This document shows, in pieces, positions 36,341 through 45,566 of a stretch of 64,000 nt of DNA. The position numbers and the translations under genes were made by a program. The DNA comes from Pseudomonas sp. S30 (GTDB lineage: Bacteria; Pseudomonadota; Gammaproteobacteria; Pseudomonadales; Pseudomonadaceae). Numbering within the stretch: the first letter of the stretch is position 1; every line of letters starts with the position of its first letter. Under the pieces are notes generated by a model. That model made no database searches and was not told the DNA's origin. It saw nothing but the letters and a program-made list of their open reading frames with translations. Location: NCBI RefSeq assembly GCF_016518545.1, contig NZ_JACVTO010000009.1, positions 124,001 through 188,000 on the forward strand, read 5' to 3'.

Positions 36341-37840
36341 ATGTCGTCCATTCGAATCCCGCGCCTTACGTTCTCCAGGCCTCACCCCGAGCTGATCCTC
36401 AATCTGGGCAGTGGCCTGGCCGTGCTCGCGATCCTTGCGATCGTCAGCTACCTGCTGGGGCGTGAACGAGACAGCGTCGAGCAGTCCTCCATCCGCGCCT
36501 CGAGCAACATCGTCCAACTGATCGAGAGCGACATTCTCAACAACGCCGAACTCTACGACCAGTCGCTCAAGGAACTGATCTGGGCGGTCGGCCGTCGCGA
36601 CCTGGCCCAGGTGCCAGCGGCCATGCGTCATCGCTTGTTGTTCAACCCGGCGCTGGTGGACCAGAGCCGGGGCGATGTGCTCTGGCTCGACGCCAAGGGC
36701 GATGTGGTAGGCGACTCCACGAACATCGTGCCGCGCCAGGCCAATTTCGCCGATACCGGGGTCTTCCAGGTCCACCGTGACCAGCCGCAGGTCGGCCTGT
36801 TCATCGGCCCGCCCTTCAAGGCCAGGCTGGGAGACATGAACTGGTGCATCAGCTTCAGCCGGCGGATCTCCGGTGCCAATGGCGAATTCGTCGGGGTGGC
36901 CACTGGCGCGCTGCGGCTGTCGTACTTCACCGAACTGTTCCAGCGCCTGGACATCGGTGAGCGCAGCAGCGTCAACCTGCTCAACACCGGCGGACACCTG
37001 CTGGCGCGTGAACCGCTGGGTCCTGGCCAACCGGCCATCGGTGTCAACTTCAGCCAGCAGCCGAACTTCCAGCGTATCCTGGATGAACGTAGCGGTAGCT
37101 TCACAGCGTATTCGCCGCTGTTCGACGAACAACGCATGTACACCTTCGCGCGCGTCGGCAACCTGCCCCTGATCGTGCTGGTGGCGCATTCCACCGATGA
37201 GGTGTTCCAGGGCTGGCGGCGCACGGCGCTGATCGTCGGCATGGCCACCGGTGTGCTATGCCTGGGCATTCTCTGGCTGACCGTACTGCTGGGTCGCGAG
37301 CTGCACAGGCGGCACACCGCCGAGCAGGGGCTGGCCACTCTGGCCGCCACCGACAGCCTCACGGGCCTGGCCAACCGTCGTCATCTCGACCAGGTACTGC
37401 GTCAGGAGTGGGCCAGGGCATTGCGCAATCGCACCTCGTTGGCCGTGCTCATGGTGGATGTCGATCACTTCAAGGCGTTCAATCAGCGCCATGGGCACGC
37501 GGGAGGCGACCATGCATTGAGGGAGGTGGCGCGTACCATCGAGCTGAGCATTCGCCGGCCTGCGGATCTGGCGGCTCGCTACGGTGGCGAAGAGTTCCAG
37601 GTGGTGCTGCCAGAAACGGAATTGGCGGGAGCCAGAATGCTGGCTGAAAGGATTCGCCTGAGTGTAGAGGCATTGCCGATCTTCAGCGGCGATGAACGAC
37701 CGATCACCGTAAGCATCGGCATCGGCCTGCATGAAGCAGGCACCCAGCACGACTTGACCAGCGTGCTGAGTGCCGCAGATGAAGCACTCTACCGAGCCAA
37801 GGCCAATGGCCGTAACCGGGTAGAGGGGCCTGGCGCTTAA
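36341..37840 (+). CDS. Membrane diguanylate cyclase with periplasmic sensor
   Basis: 499 residues. One membrane segment near 20-40, a periplasmic sensor region of about 250 residues (probably Cache/PAS-like), a second membrane segment near 297-317, then a GGDEF domain. The signature is GGEEF at 415-419, catalytically competent in known enzymes. The inhibitory I-site is intact as RPAD at 406-409, five residues ahead. It makes cyclic-di-GMP from two GTP. The ATG at 36341 lacks a good ribosome-binding site; the longer frame adds 30 residues without support. It ends tail-to-tail with the next gene, overlapping by four bases. Confidence 0.88.
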   Translation: MSSIRIPRLTFSRPHPELILNLGSGLAVLAILAIVSYLLGRERDSVEQSSIRASSNIVQLIESDILNNAELYDQSLKELIWAVGRRDLAQVPAAMRHRLLFNPALVDQSRGDVLWLDAKGDVVGDSTNIVPRQANFADTGVFQVHRDQPQVGLFIGPPFKARLGDMNWCISFSRRISGANGEFVGVATGALRLSYFTELFQRLDIGERSSVNLLNTGGHLLAREPLGPGQPAIGVNFSQQPNFQRILDERSGSFTAYSPLFDEQRMYTFARVGNLPLIVLVAHSTDEVFQGWRRTALIVGMATGVLCLGILWLTVLLGRELHRRHTAEQGLATLAATDSLTGLANRRHLDQVLRQEWARALRNRTSLAVLMVDVDHFKAFNQRHGHAGGDHALREVARTIELSIRRPADLAARYGGEEFQVVLPETELAGARMLAERIRLSVEALPIFSGDERPITVSIGIGLHEAGTQHDLTSVLSAADEALYRAKANGRNRVEGPGA

Positions 37841-38313
37841 GATCGGGCGCGAGCGGCGTTACGCAGTGCCTTGACCTGGTCGTGATTGCGCTGCACGCCT
37901 TGCAGCTGCTTGTCGACCAGAGTCAGGGCGTTGGCAGCAGCAGGGACGTTGAGCTTGACGAGCTTTTCGCGCGCATCCTTGTAGGCTTTTAGCGCGTGGT
38001 CCTCGCCTTCCTCTACGGTATTCAGAACAGCTTCTTCGTCTTTGCCGGTGAATACGGCCTTCAGGTTCAACCAGCCACGATGCAAGTCGCCCGAGAAGCT
38101 GGTCGAGGTTTCCGGATCGCCACCCAGATGGCGCACTTCAGCTTGCAGTTCGGCAGCCGCCTGGCCGCATTCGACCTCGCGCTGTACGAAGAATGCTTTG
38201 AGCTGGGGATTCTTGACGTCATCAGCCGATTCCTTGAAACCCTTCTGACCGTCTTTGCTGTACTCAATCAGGTTGTTCAGTACCTTGATCACGTCTTCGT
38301 TCGGGTTGCTCAT
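37837..38313 (-). CDS. PA2169-type four-helix-bundle protein (DUF2383)
   Basis: 158 residues, strongly helical, no signal. Conserved features are LIEYSKDGQKGFKESADDV near the start and the C-terminal helix ending in the QRNHDQVKALR motif, as in the PA2169/DUF2383 family of ferritin-like bundles. AAGGAG precedes the ATG at 38313; the longer frame adds 20 residues without conservation. These proteins are often stress- or stationary-phase-expressed; function unknown. It overlaps the diguanylate cyclase stop, convergent. Confidence 0.85.
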   Translation of the reverse strand: MSNPNEDVIKVLNNLIEYSKDGQKGFKESADDVKNPQLKAFFVQREVECGQAAAELQAEVRHLGGDPETSTSFSGDLHRGWLNLKAVFTGKDEEAVLNTVEEGEDHALKAYKDAREKLVKLNVPAAANALTLVDKQLQGVQRNHDQVKALRNAARARS

Positions 38314-38529
38314 GGCGTAACTCCTTGGCAGGTGATAGTCCCTGTAGTAAAGAGCACCCTTCGTGCCAATCATTACCCAAATAAAAAATCCTTACCTATC
38401 AGGTAGTTGAGAGATAAAACAAAAATGCCATCATCGGCGTTCTGCATGATCGACCATTGCAGCTCGTGCAGATTGCAGGGTCTGAAGATTGCTGTATCGT
38501 CAAGGTTCGCAACCGCTACAGGCCCACCG

Positions 38530-38751
38530 ATGAATCCGCAATCTCTGCAACTGCTGGTCACCCGCACCATGCCTTTCGGCAAATACCAGGGACGCCTGCT
38601 GGCCGATCTGCCGGGTGACTACCTGGCCTGGTTCGCTCGCAAGGGATTCCCGCCCGGTGAGCTGGGCGGGCTGCTGGCGTTGATGCACGAGATCGACCAC
38701 AACGGTCTGGGCGAGCTGCTGGCGCCGCTGCGCAAACAGCGGCGTCCCTGA
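38530..38751 (+). CDS. DUF3820 family protein
   Basis: 73 residues. It carries the family core TMPFGKYQGRLLADLPGDYL followed by W-F-A-R-K-G-F-P and a helical tail. The ATG at 38530 is chosen because family members start a few residues before this core; an upstream in-frame extension is not conserved. It is convergent with fruA, eight bases apart. Members have been linked to quorum-regulated virulence by name only; function unknown. Confidence 0.8.
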   Translation: MNPQSLQLLVTRTMPFGKYQGRLLADLPGDYLAWFARKGFPPGELGGLLALMHEIDHNGLGELLAPLRKQRRP

Positions 38752-38758
38752 AGAGGAG

Positions 38759-40495
38759 TCAGTTGGCCGCAGCCGGCGCCACGACCATCTCGACCTGCTC
38801 ACGCTTCTTGATCAGCGCATACACCACTGCGGTGACCAGGCTGCCTGCCACGATCGCCAGCAGGTACAGCAGGGCGTGATTGATCGCGTTGGGGATCAGC
38901 AGCACGAACAGGCCACCATGCGGCGCCATCAGCTTGCAGCCGAAATACATCGACAACGCACCCGTCAGTGCGCCCCCGGCGATGCTCGCCGGAATGACGC
39001 GCAAGGGGTCCTTGGCCGCGAAGGGAATCGCTCCCTCGGAGATGAAACACAGCCCCAGCACCAGCGCAGCCTTGCCGGCCTCGCGCTCGCTCTGGGCGAA
39101 CTTGCGTCGTGCCAGGAAGGTGGCCAGGCCCAGCCCGATCGGTGGCACCATGCCCGCAGCCATGGTCGCCGCCATCGGCGCGTAGCTCGAGGATGCCAGC
39201 AGGCCGACCGAGAAGGCGTAGGCGGCCTTGTTGATCGGCCCGCCGAGGTCCACGCACATCATGCCGCCGAGCAACAGGCCGAGCAGGATGGCATTGGTGG
39301 TGCCCATGCTGTCGAGAAAGCGCGTGAGGCCTTCGAGCATGGCGGCCACCGGGTGCCCGACCACGTAGATCATCACCAGGCCCGTGAACAGGCTGGCCAG
39401 CAGCGGAATGATCAGGATCGGCTTGAGCGCCTCCAGGCTGCTGGGCAGGCGTGCCCAGCGGCTGATGGCCTTGGCGCTGTAACCGGCCAGGAAACCGGCG
39501 ACGATGCCGCCGATGAAGCCTGCGCCCAAGGTACTGGCCAGCAGGCCACCGATCATCCCCGGTGCCAGGCCCGGACGGTCGGCGATGGACCAGGCGATGT
39601 AGCCTGCCAGCATCGGCACCATCAGCTTGAAGGCCGCCTCGCCACCAATCTGCATCAATGCCGCTGGCAGGGTGCCGGCTTCCTTGTAGGCCTGGATGCC
39701 GAACACGAATGACAAGGCGATCAACAGGCCGCCGGCCACCACCATCGGCAGCATGAACGACACCCCGGTCAACAGGTGTTTGTAGATCCCGGCCTTTTCA
39801 CTCTTGGCGGGTGCTTCGGCGCTGGCGCCGGTGTTTTCCACCCGGCCTTCGGCCAAGGCCTTGTCCAGCGTCGCGCGCGCCTGCTTCAAGGCGATGCCGG
39901 TGCCACAGCGATAGATGCGCTTGCCGGCGAAGCGCGCGGTGGGCACTTCGATGTCAGCCGCCAGCAAGACGACGTCCGCCTGGGCGATGGCCTCGGCCGA
40001 CAACGGATTACGCGCGCCGACAGAACCCTGGGTTTCGACCTCGAAGGCGTATCCCAGGTCGCGCGCGGCCTGTTGCAGCGCCTCGGCGGCCATGAACGTG
40101 TGCGCCACGCCCGTAGGACACGCCGTGATGGCCACGATCCGCGGCATCGTCGACGGGCTCGGCACCTCGGCATTGGCGCTGTGTTCCAGCACCTGGGCCT
40201 TGGCCGCGGCTTCGTCGAGGAACCCTTCTCGATCGGCCAGGGCCTGGGCCGGCGTACTCTGGAACAGGCGTTTGCCGACGAAGCGCTGCAGGTCGATCGG
40301 GCCGGTGCTGATCACCAGCACCCAATCGGCCTCGGCGATCTGCGCTGCGCTCAGGCGCCGCTCGGGATGCTCGGCATCCCATACCTCGACGCTGGTGCTC
40401 CAGCCCCGGCGCTGCGCGGCCGCAGCCAGCAGTCGCGCACTCAATACACTCGACACCTGACCGTTCGGGCAGGCGGTGACGATCGCGATGTTCAT
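38759..40495 (-). CDS. fruA: Fructose PTS EIIBC permease
   Basis: 578 residues. A degenerate EIIB-like domain (1-105, with VTACPNGQ at residue 9), then the active EIIB domain (about 119-215) with phospho-Cys126 in ITACPTGVAHTFMAAEAL, then the membrane EIIC domain (about 235-570). It transports fructose and phosphorylates it to fructose 1-phosphate, receiving phosphate from FruB. Its ATG overlaps the fruK stop (ATGA). Last gene of fruBKA. Confidence 0.95.
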   Translation of the reverse strand: MNIAIVTACPNGQVSSVLSARLLAAAAQRRGWSTSVEVWDAEHPERRLSAAQIAEADWVLVISTGPIDLQRFVGKRLFQSTPAQALADREGFLDEAAAKAQVLEHSANAEVPSPSTMPRIVAITACPTGVAHTFMAAEALQQAARDLGYAFEVETQGSVGARNPLSAEAIAQADVVLLAADIEVPTARFAGKRIYRCGTGIALKQARATLDKALAEGRVENTGASAEAPAKSEKAGIYKHLLTGVSFMLPMVVAGGLLIALSFVFGIQAYKEAGTLPAALMQIGGEAAFKLMVPMLAGYIAWSIADRPGLAPGMIGGLLASTLGAGFIGGIVAGFLAGYSAKAISRWARLPSSLEALKPILIIPLLASLFTGLVMIYVVGHPVAAMLEGLTRFLDSMGTTNAILLGLLLGGMMCVDLGGPINKAAYAFSVGLLASSSYAPMAATMAAGMVPPIGLGLATFLARRKFAQSEREAGKAALVLGLCFISEGAIPFAAKDPLRVIPASIAGGALTGALSMYFGCKLMAPHGGLFVLLIPNAINHALLYLLAIVAGSLVTAVVYALIKKREQVEMVVAPAAAN

Positions 40496-41442
40496 CGGCG
40501 AGCCTCATTTTGTTGTTCTGTCAGTTGTACAGCCGCCTGCAGATGCGCCAGTTGCTCGCGATCCGCGATGCCGAAGCCGATCTGCGTCACCGCCTGTGCA
40601 GCGATGGCGGTGGCGCGGCGCAGCGTCTGCCCGGCGTCTTCGGCCAGCAGCAGGCCATGCACCAGGCCGGCTACCAGCGAGTCGCCGGCCCCCACGGTGC
40701 TGGCCACGCTCACCTTGGGCGGCTGGGCCGACAAGGTGCGTCCGGCACTGAACCAGGTCACGCCCTGGGCGCCCTGGGACACCACCACGTGGCTGACGCC
40801 GCCGTCGAGCAACTGTAGGGCCGCCTGCTGCTGGGCTTGCAGCCCCTCCACGCAGTGCCCGGTCAGCTCGCCCAGCTCATCGGTATTGGGCTTGACCAGC
40901 CAGGGGCCGGCGCGCAGCCCTTCGCGCAGCGCTTCGCCACTGGAGTCCAGCACCACCTTCAGGCCACGGGCCTGCAAGCGCTCCAACAGCTGCCTGAACC
41001 ACTGCGGGCTGACACCGCGTGGCAGGCTGCCCGCGACCACCACCAGGGCATGCTCGGCGGCCACGGCCTCCAGCCGTTCGAGCAAAGCCGCCTGGGCCGC
41101 TGCATCGATCTGGGGTCCCAGGCCGTTGACGTCGGTGACCTGGCCATCGTCCTCGACCAGCTTGAGGTTGGTGCGGGTCTCGCCCGGCACCCGGATGAAG
41201 CAGTCGACGAAGCCTCGTTGGGCGATCAGCGCCTCGAACGGCGCCGGGTTGTCCAGGCCCAGAAAGCCGCCGACCGTGACCTGATGGCCCAGATCGGCCA
41301 GCACCTGGGCCACGTTCAGGCCTTTGCCGGCCGCATGGCAGCGCTGCGCCAGGGCGCGGTTGACGCCGCCGATGCGCAGCCGGTCGAGACTGACCGTAAG
41401 GTCCAGGGCCGGGTTGAGGGTCAGGGTAAGGATCTTGGCCAT
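40492..41442 (-). CDS. fruK: 1-phosphofructokinase
   Basis: 316 residues, PfkB/ribokinase family. It converts fructose 1-phosphate plus ATP to fructose 1,6-bisphosphate. Seen are the N-terminal TLTLNPALDLTV, G-K-G-x-N-V-A substrate segment (AAGKGLNVAQVL) and the ATP-site/catalytic-base motif TVGAGDSLVAGL. The ATG at 41442 overlaps the fruB stop as TGATG. Middle gene of fruBKA. Confidence 0.95.
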   Translation of the reverse strand: MAKILTLTLNPALDLTVSLDRLRIGGVNRALAQRCHAAGKGLNVAQVLADLGHQVTVGGFLGLDNPAPFEALIAQRGFVDCFIRVPGETRTNLKLVEDDGQVTDVNGLGPQIDAAAQAALLERLEAVAAEHALVVVAGSLPRGVSPQWFRQLLERLQARGLKVVLDSSGEALREGLRAGPWLVKPNTDELGELTGHCVEGLQAQQQAALQLLDGGVSHVVVSQGAQGVTWFSAGRTLSAQPPKVSVASTVGAGDSLVAGLVHGLLLAEDAGQTLRRATAIAAQAVTQIGFGIADREQLAHLQAAVQLTEQQNEARR

Positions 41443-44294
41443 CAGTAGCGCTCCACCAGCGCCCGAACCGCTTCGGCGCTGTCCTGTTGCAGGGCTTCGC
41501 AGGCCAGGGCACGGGCCGTCGAGTAATCGGCCTGGCGCACCAGGGCCTTGACCTCGGCGATGCTGCGCGCCGAGACGCTGAGCTCGTCCACCGCCAGTCC
41601 CAGCAGCACCGGCACTGCCTGCGGGTCGGCCGCCAGCTCGCCGCACACGCCGACCCATTTGCCTTCGGCGTGGGCAGCGCGCACGGTCATGTCGATCAAT
41701 TGCAGCACCGCGGGATGCAGGCCGTCGGCCTGGGCCGAAAGGCTGGAATGGCCACGGTCGATGGCCAGGGCGTACTGGGTCAGGTCGTTGGTGCCGATGC
41801 TGAAGAAGTCCACTTCACGGGCCAGGCGTGGCGCCAGCAATGCGGCCGAGGGCACCTCGACCATGATGCCGACCTGCAGGTCGGCCACCGGTATGGCCTG
41901 GCGCAGGCGATCGACCATGGCTTTGGCGGCTCGCCATTCGTGCATCTGGCCCACCATGGGGAACATGATCCGCAACGGCCGGTCATCGGCCGCCTGCAAC
42001 AAGGCGCGCAGCTGATCCTCCATCACCTGCGGGCGCTGCAGGGTCAGGCGCACGCCGCGTACACCGAGGAAGGGGTTGTCTTCAGCCGCGATGGGCCAAT
42101 AGGGCAACGGCTTGTCCCCGCCGACGTCGAGGGTACGCACCACCAGCGGTCGTCCCCGCAGGCCGTCGAGCACGCGGCGATATTCAGCCTCCTGGGTGGG
42201 CACGTCCGGCACCTGCGAGTGGGCCATGAAGATCAGCTCGGTGCGCAGCAGGCCGACGCCTTCGGCGCCCAGCTCCACCACCTTGTCGATGCCGCTGCTG
42301 TCACCGATGTTGGCGAACACCTCGATGGCGTGGCCATCACGGGTTACCGCAGGCTCGTGGCGCGTGGCCCAGGCCGCCTGCAGGCGCTGTTCGCGCTGTT
42401 CACGCTCGGCCAGCGCACGCTGCACCTCATCGGCCGGCGGCGCGATGCTGACCTTGCCGCGCTGGCCATCGAGCAGCAGCGGCGTGCCGCTTTCAAGCAA
42501 TAGGATCGCCGCACCGGCGCCGACCACGGCCGGAATCCCCAGGGCGCGGGCGACGATGGCGCTGTGCGCGGTGGCGCCGCCGTGGGCGGTGACGATGCCA
42601 GCGACCCGCGCCGGGTCCAGGCGCGCCACATCGGAAGGGCCGACTTCGGCCATGACCAGCACGTAGGGCTCGATCGGCTCGGCCTGCTCGACCACCCCGC
42701 ACAGCTGCGCCAGCACGCGTCGGCCGACGTCGCGCAGGTCGGCAGCGCGCTCGGCGAGCAAGGCATCGCCCAGGGCTTCCTGCTGGCGGGCAGCGGTTTC
42801 GATCACCGTCATCCAGGCGGCGGCGGCACTTTCACCCTGGGTCAGGCGCTGCTCCACCTCGTCGGTCAGGGCCGGGTCGGCGAGCATTTCCTGGTGAGTG
42901 ACGAAGATTTCGGCAATGGCCTTGTCGCTGCGCTGCACCAGCGCATGCAGCTCGTCGTTGACCGCCGACAGAGCGCTGGCCAGGCGCGCGCGCTCCTGAG
43001 CGCAGGACTCGCCGCGCAGCGGGTAGTCGATCTCCCGCTCGACGCGAACATGGGCCGGACCGCTGGCGATACCGGGCGCGGCGCTGACGCCCTGGACCTG
43101 CGTCCCTGGCAACGGCGCCTGGAGCGCCTCGCGCGCCGGCTGGGCGAGTGGCTCGGGGCTGGCCGGCAACGGCTCGACCTCCTCCCCCAGCCCTGCCTCG
43201 ATGGCCGCCAGCAGCACCGGCAAGGCATCGGCAGCGATGCTCGGCTCGGCGATCAGCTCCAGTTGCTGGCCACGCCGGGCGCCGAGCGACAGCAGCCGGC
43301 TCAGGCTCTTGGCCGACACGCCGGTCTGGCCGCTGTCGGTCACGCGGATACGGATCTCGCCCTCGAAACCCTTGGCCAACTGCGCCAGGACCTTGGCCGG
43401 ACGGGCATGCAGGCCGTGCGGGTTGGCCAGCATCACGCGGGCACTGGGCCAATCGGCCGGTACCTCGGCGCCGAGCACCTGCAACACGTCGCGGCTGCTG
43501 GTGGCCTGGTACAGCGTCTGCCCGCGTCCCTCGATCAATACCTGGCACAGCCGTTCGAGCAGGGCCTGATGGGCAGCGCCCAGGCTGGCCAGGCAGAACA
43601 GACCGTTGAGGGGTTGATCGCGATGGCGCAAGGGTTGTTGCGGGGTGACGAACGCCAGCCCCGGTTGCAGCACTTCACGCTCACTGTGCAACCACCACAG
43701 GCCTTCGCCCAGCGGCAGCGGTTCGGCTTGCTGCAGCAGCGCGGCGAAGCCGCCGTCCACGCAACCACCGCGCTGCAACAGGCGGGCACCGCGCCAGGCG
43801 AGCTCGTCGAAGTCTTCGGCGGGCAGGCCCAGGCCTATCAGTTGGGCGTCGAGCTCCAGCTCACGGGGCGCGCCTTGCAGCAGCTTGAGCAGCGCCTCGG
43901 CGGAGCTGGCGCGGCGCAAGGCTTCGGCCAGGTCGGTTTCGCCCAGGGCACGGGTGAGCAGTTGCAGCAGGCGCAAGTGCTCGTCGGAGCGCGCCGCGAT
44001 GCCGATGGCCAGGTAGACGATCTGACCGTCGCCCCAGTCGACTCCTTCGGGAAATTGCAGGAGGCGCACGCCGGTGGCGAACACCAGGTCGCGGGTCTGC
44101 GGGGTGCCATGGGGGATGGCGATACCTTGGCCCAGAAAGGTCGAGCCTTGGGCCTCGCGGGCCTGCAACCCTTCCAGATAACCCTCGGCGACCAGACCAT
44201 CGACTATCAGGCGATCCGCCAACAGGCGCAGTGCGGCCGGTTTGTCGGCGGCCACCTGGCCCATGGCTATCTGCTCACTAGCGAGCTCGAGCAT
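41442..44294 (-). CDS. fruB: Fructose PTS multiphosphoryl transfer protein (EIIA-HPr-EI)
   Basis: 950 residues, three PTS domains in one chain. EIIA-Fru (about 1-145) has phospho-His62 in GIAIPHGTP. HPr (about 284-370) has phospho-His296 in GLHARPA. EI (about 398-950) has phospho-His577 in HGGATAHSAIVARALG and the PEP-site segment GTNDLTQYALAIDRGH. Phosphate passes from PEP through EI, HPr and EIIA to FruA. AAGGAGAGG precedes the ATG. Expression should be repressed by Cra through the operator 108 bases upstream and relieved by fructose 1-phosphate. Confidence 0.95.
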   Translation of the reverse strand: MLELASEQIAMGQVAADKPAALRLLADRLIVDGLVAEGYLEGLQAREAQGSTFLGQGIAIPHGTPQTRDLVFATGVRLLQFPEGVDWGDGQIVYLAIGIAARSDEHLRLLQLLTRALGETDLAEALRRASSAEALLKLLQGAPRELELDAQLIGLGLPAEDFDELAWRGARLLQRGGCVDGGFAALLQQAEPLPLGEGLWWLHSEREVLQPGLAFVTPQQPLRHRDQPLNGLFCLASLGAAHQALLERLCQVLIEGRGQTLYQATSSRDVLQVLGAEVPADWPSARVMLANPHGLHARPAKVLAQLAKGFEGEIRIRVTDSGQTGVSAKSLSRLLSLGARRGQQLELIAEPSIAADALPVLLAAIEAGLGEEVEPLPASPEPLAQPAREALQAPLPGTQVQGVSAAPGIASGPAHVRVEREIDYPLRGESCAQERARLASALSAVNDELHALVQRSDKAIAEIFVTHQEMLADPALTDEVEQRLTQGESAAAAWMTVIETAARQQEALGDALLAERAADLRDVGRRVLAQLCGVVEQAEPIEPYVLVMAEVGPSDVARLDPARVAGIVTAHGGATAHSAIVARALGIPAVVGAGAAILLLESGTPLLLDGQRGKVSIAPPADEVQRALAEREQREQRLQAAWATRHEPAVTRDGHAIEVFANIGDSSGIDKVVELGAEGVGLLRTELIFMAHSQVPDVPTQEAEYRRVLDGLRGRPLVVRTLDVGGDKPLPYWPIAAEDNPFLGVRGVRLTLQRPQVMEDQLRALLQAADDRPLRIMFPMVGQMHEWRAAKAMVDRLRQAIPVADLQVGIMVEVPSAALLAPRLAREVDFFSIGTNDLTQYALAIDRGHSSLSAQADGLHPAVLQLIDMTVRAAHAEGKWVGVCGELAADPQAVPVLLGLAVDELSVSARSIAEVKALVRQADYSTARALACEALQQDSAEAVRALVERY

Positions 44295-44334
44295 GACCCT
44301 CTCCTTTTGCAGTACCCGCAGTTGGGAACTGAGG

Positions 44335-44342
44335 TTATTGTT
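44335..44342 (-). promoter_or_regulatory. AANAANAA (Crc/Hfq-type CA) motif in the fruB leader
   Basis: The minus strand reads AACAATAA, matching the AANAANAA motif bound by Hfq with Crc in Pseudomonas. It lies about 41 bases upstream of the fruB ATG, further from the ribosome-binding site than is usual, so translational repression is only a possibility. Confidence 0.4.
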
Positions 44343-44401
44343 GTGGGAATCAACGTATTTTTCATCCTGGGGCTTTCAGGGCAGGCCCAGTTGTCGGATG
44401 C

Positions 44402-44413
44402 TGAAACGTTTAA
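44402..44413. promoter_or_regulatory. Cra (FruR) operator between fruB and cra
   Basis: TGAAACGTTTAA, which reads TTAAACGTTTCA on the fruB strand. This equals the 12-base Cra operator known to me for the P. putida fruBKA promoter. It is 108 bases upstream of fruB and 159 upstream of cra. Confidence 0.85.
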
Positions 44414-44571
44414 CCTGACGAGGCCGCCACGTTACTCGATAATCTTCCTAGGAAAAAGCCCCTGTTTGTCGGAACAATTGCGACAATGGTCGCCTGCACT
44501 TGGACACAATTCCACGTAAGACTAGCCGGCCATGGCCCTGCGACGCCGCCGGCAATAACAAGGAAAACGCA

Positions 44572-45564
44572 GTGAAACTCAGCGATATCGCACGTCTGGC
44601 CGGTGTCTCCGTGACCACTGCCAGTTATGTCATCAACGGCAAGGCCGAGCAGCAGCGCATCAGCAGTGCGACCGTCGAGCGGGTGCGTGCCGTGGTCCAG
44701 GCCCACGACTTCACGCCCAATCCCCAGGCCGCCGGCCTGCGCAGCCGGCATACTCGTACCCTGGGCTTCATCCTTCCCGACCTGGAAAACCCCAGCTACG
44801 CGCGCATCGCCAAGCAGTTGGAGCAGGGTGCGCGCGCGCGCGGCTACCAGTTGCTGATCGCCAGCAGCGACGACCAGCCCGAGAGCGAGCGGCAGTTGCA
44901 ACAGCTGTTCCGTGCCCGCCGCTGCGACGCCCTGTTCGTCGCCAGCTGCCTGCCCGCCGAGGACCAGAGCTACCGCGAGCTGCAGGCCAAGGGCCTGCCG
45001 GTGATCGCCATCGACCGACGCCTGGACCCCGAGCACTTCTGTTCGGTCATCAGCGACGACCACGATGCCAGCCGTCAGCTCACCGAAAGCCTGCTGCGTA
45101 CCCGTCCACGCAGCATCGCCCTGATCGGCGCCCGCCCGGAGCTGTCCGTGAGCCAGGCCCGGGCTGCGGGCTTCGACGCGGCCTTGCAGGGCTTTGCCGG
45201 CGAGGTACGCCGCCAGCAGGGCGAAGCGTTCAGCCGCGACTGCGGCCAGCGCCTGATGCAGGCCCTGCTGGAGGAGCTGGGAGGGTTGCCCGATGCCTTG
45301 GTGACCACCTCCTACGTCCTGCTGCAAGGCGTGTTCGACACCCTGCAAGCGCGTGGCAGCGAGGCGCGGCAGCTGCAACTGGGCACCTTCGGCGACAATC
45401 AGCTGCTCGATTTCCTGCCCTTGCCGGTCAACGCCATGGCCCAGCAGCACGGCCAGATCGCCGCCACCGCCCTGGACCTGGCGCTGGCCGCCATCGAGCG
45501 CAAGCACTACACGCCAGGCGTACAGGCCGTCGCGCGGACCTTCAAGCAGCGCATCATGGCCTGA
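44572..45564 (+). CDS. cra: Cra/FruR, LacI-family fructose repressor
   Basis: 330 residues from a GTG at 44572 with AAGGA upstream. The N-terminal LacI-type helix-turn-helix reads KLSDIARLAGVSVTTASYVI, and the hinge and periplasmic-binding-like effector domain follow. The P. putida homolog binds fructose 1-phosphate. It is divergent from fruBKA and shares the operator at 44402-44413. The longer open frame starting at 44500 is not supported. The TatD-type gene follows two bases after its stop. Confidence 0.93.
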   Translation: MKLSDIARLAGVSVTTASYVINGKAEQQRISSATVERVRAVVQAHDFTPNPQAAGLRSRHTRTLGFILPDLENPSYARIAKQLEQGARARGYQLLIASSDDQPESERQLQQLFRARRCDALFVASCLPAEDQSYRELQAKGLPVIAIDRRLDPEHFCSVISDDHDASRQLTESLLRTRPRSIALIGARPELSVSQARAAGFDAALQGFAGEVRRQQGEAFSRDCGQRLMQALLEELGGLPDALVTTSYVLLQGVFDTLQARGSEARQLQLGTFGDNQLLDFLPLPVNAMAQQHGQIAATALDLALAAIERKHYTPGVQAVARTFKQRIMA

Positions 45565-45566
45565 AC

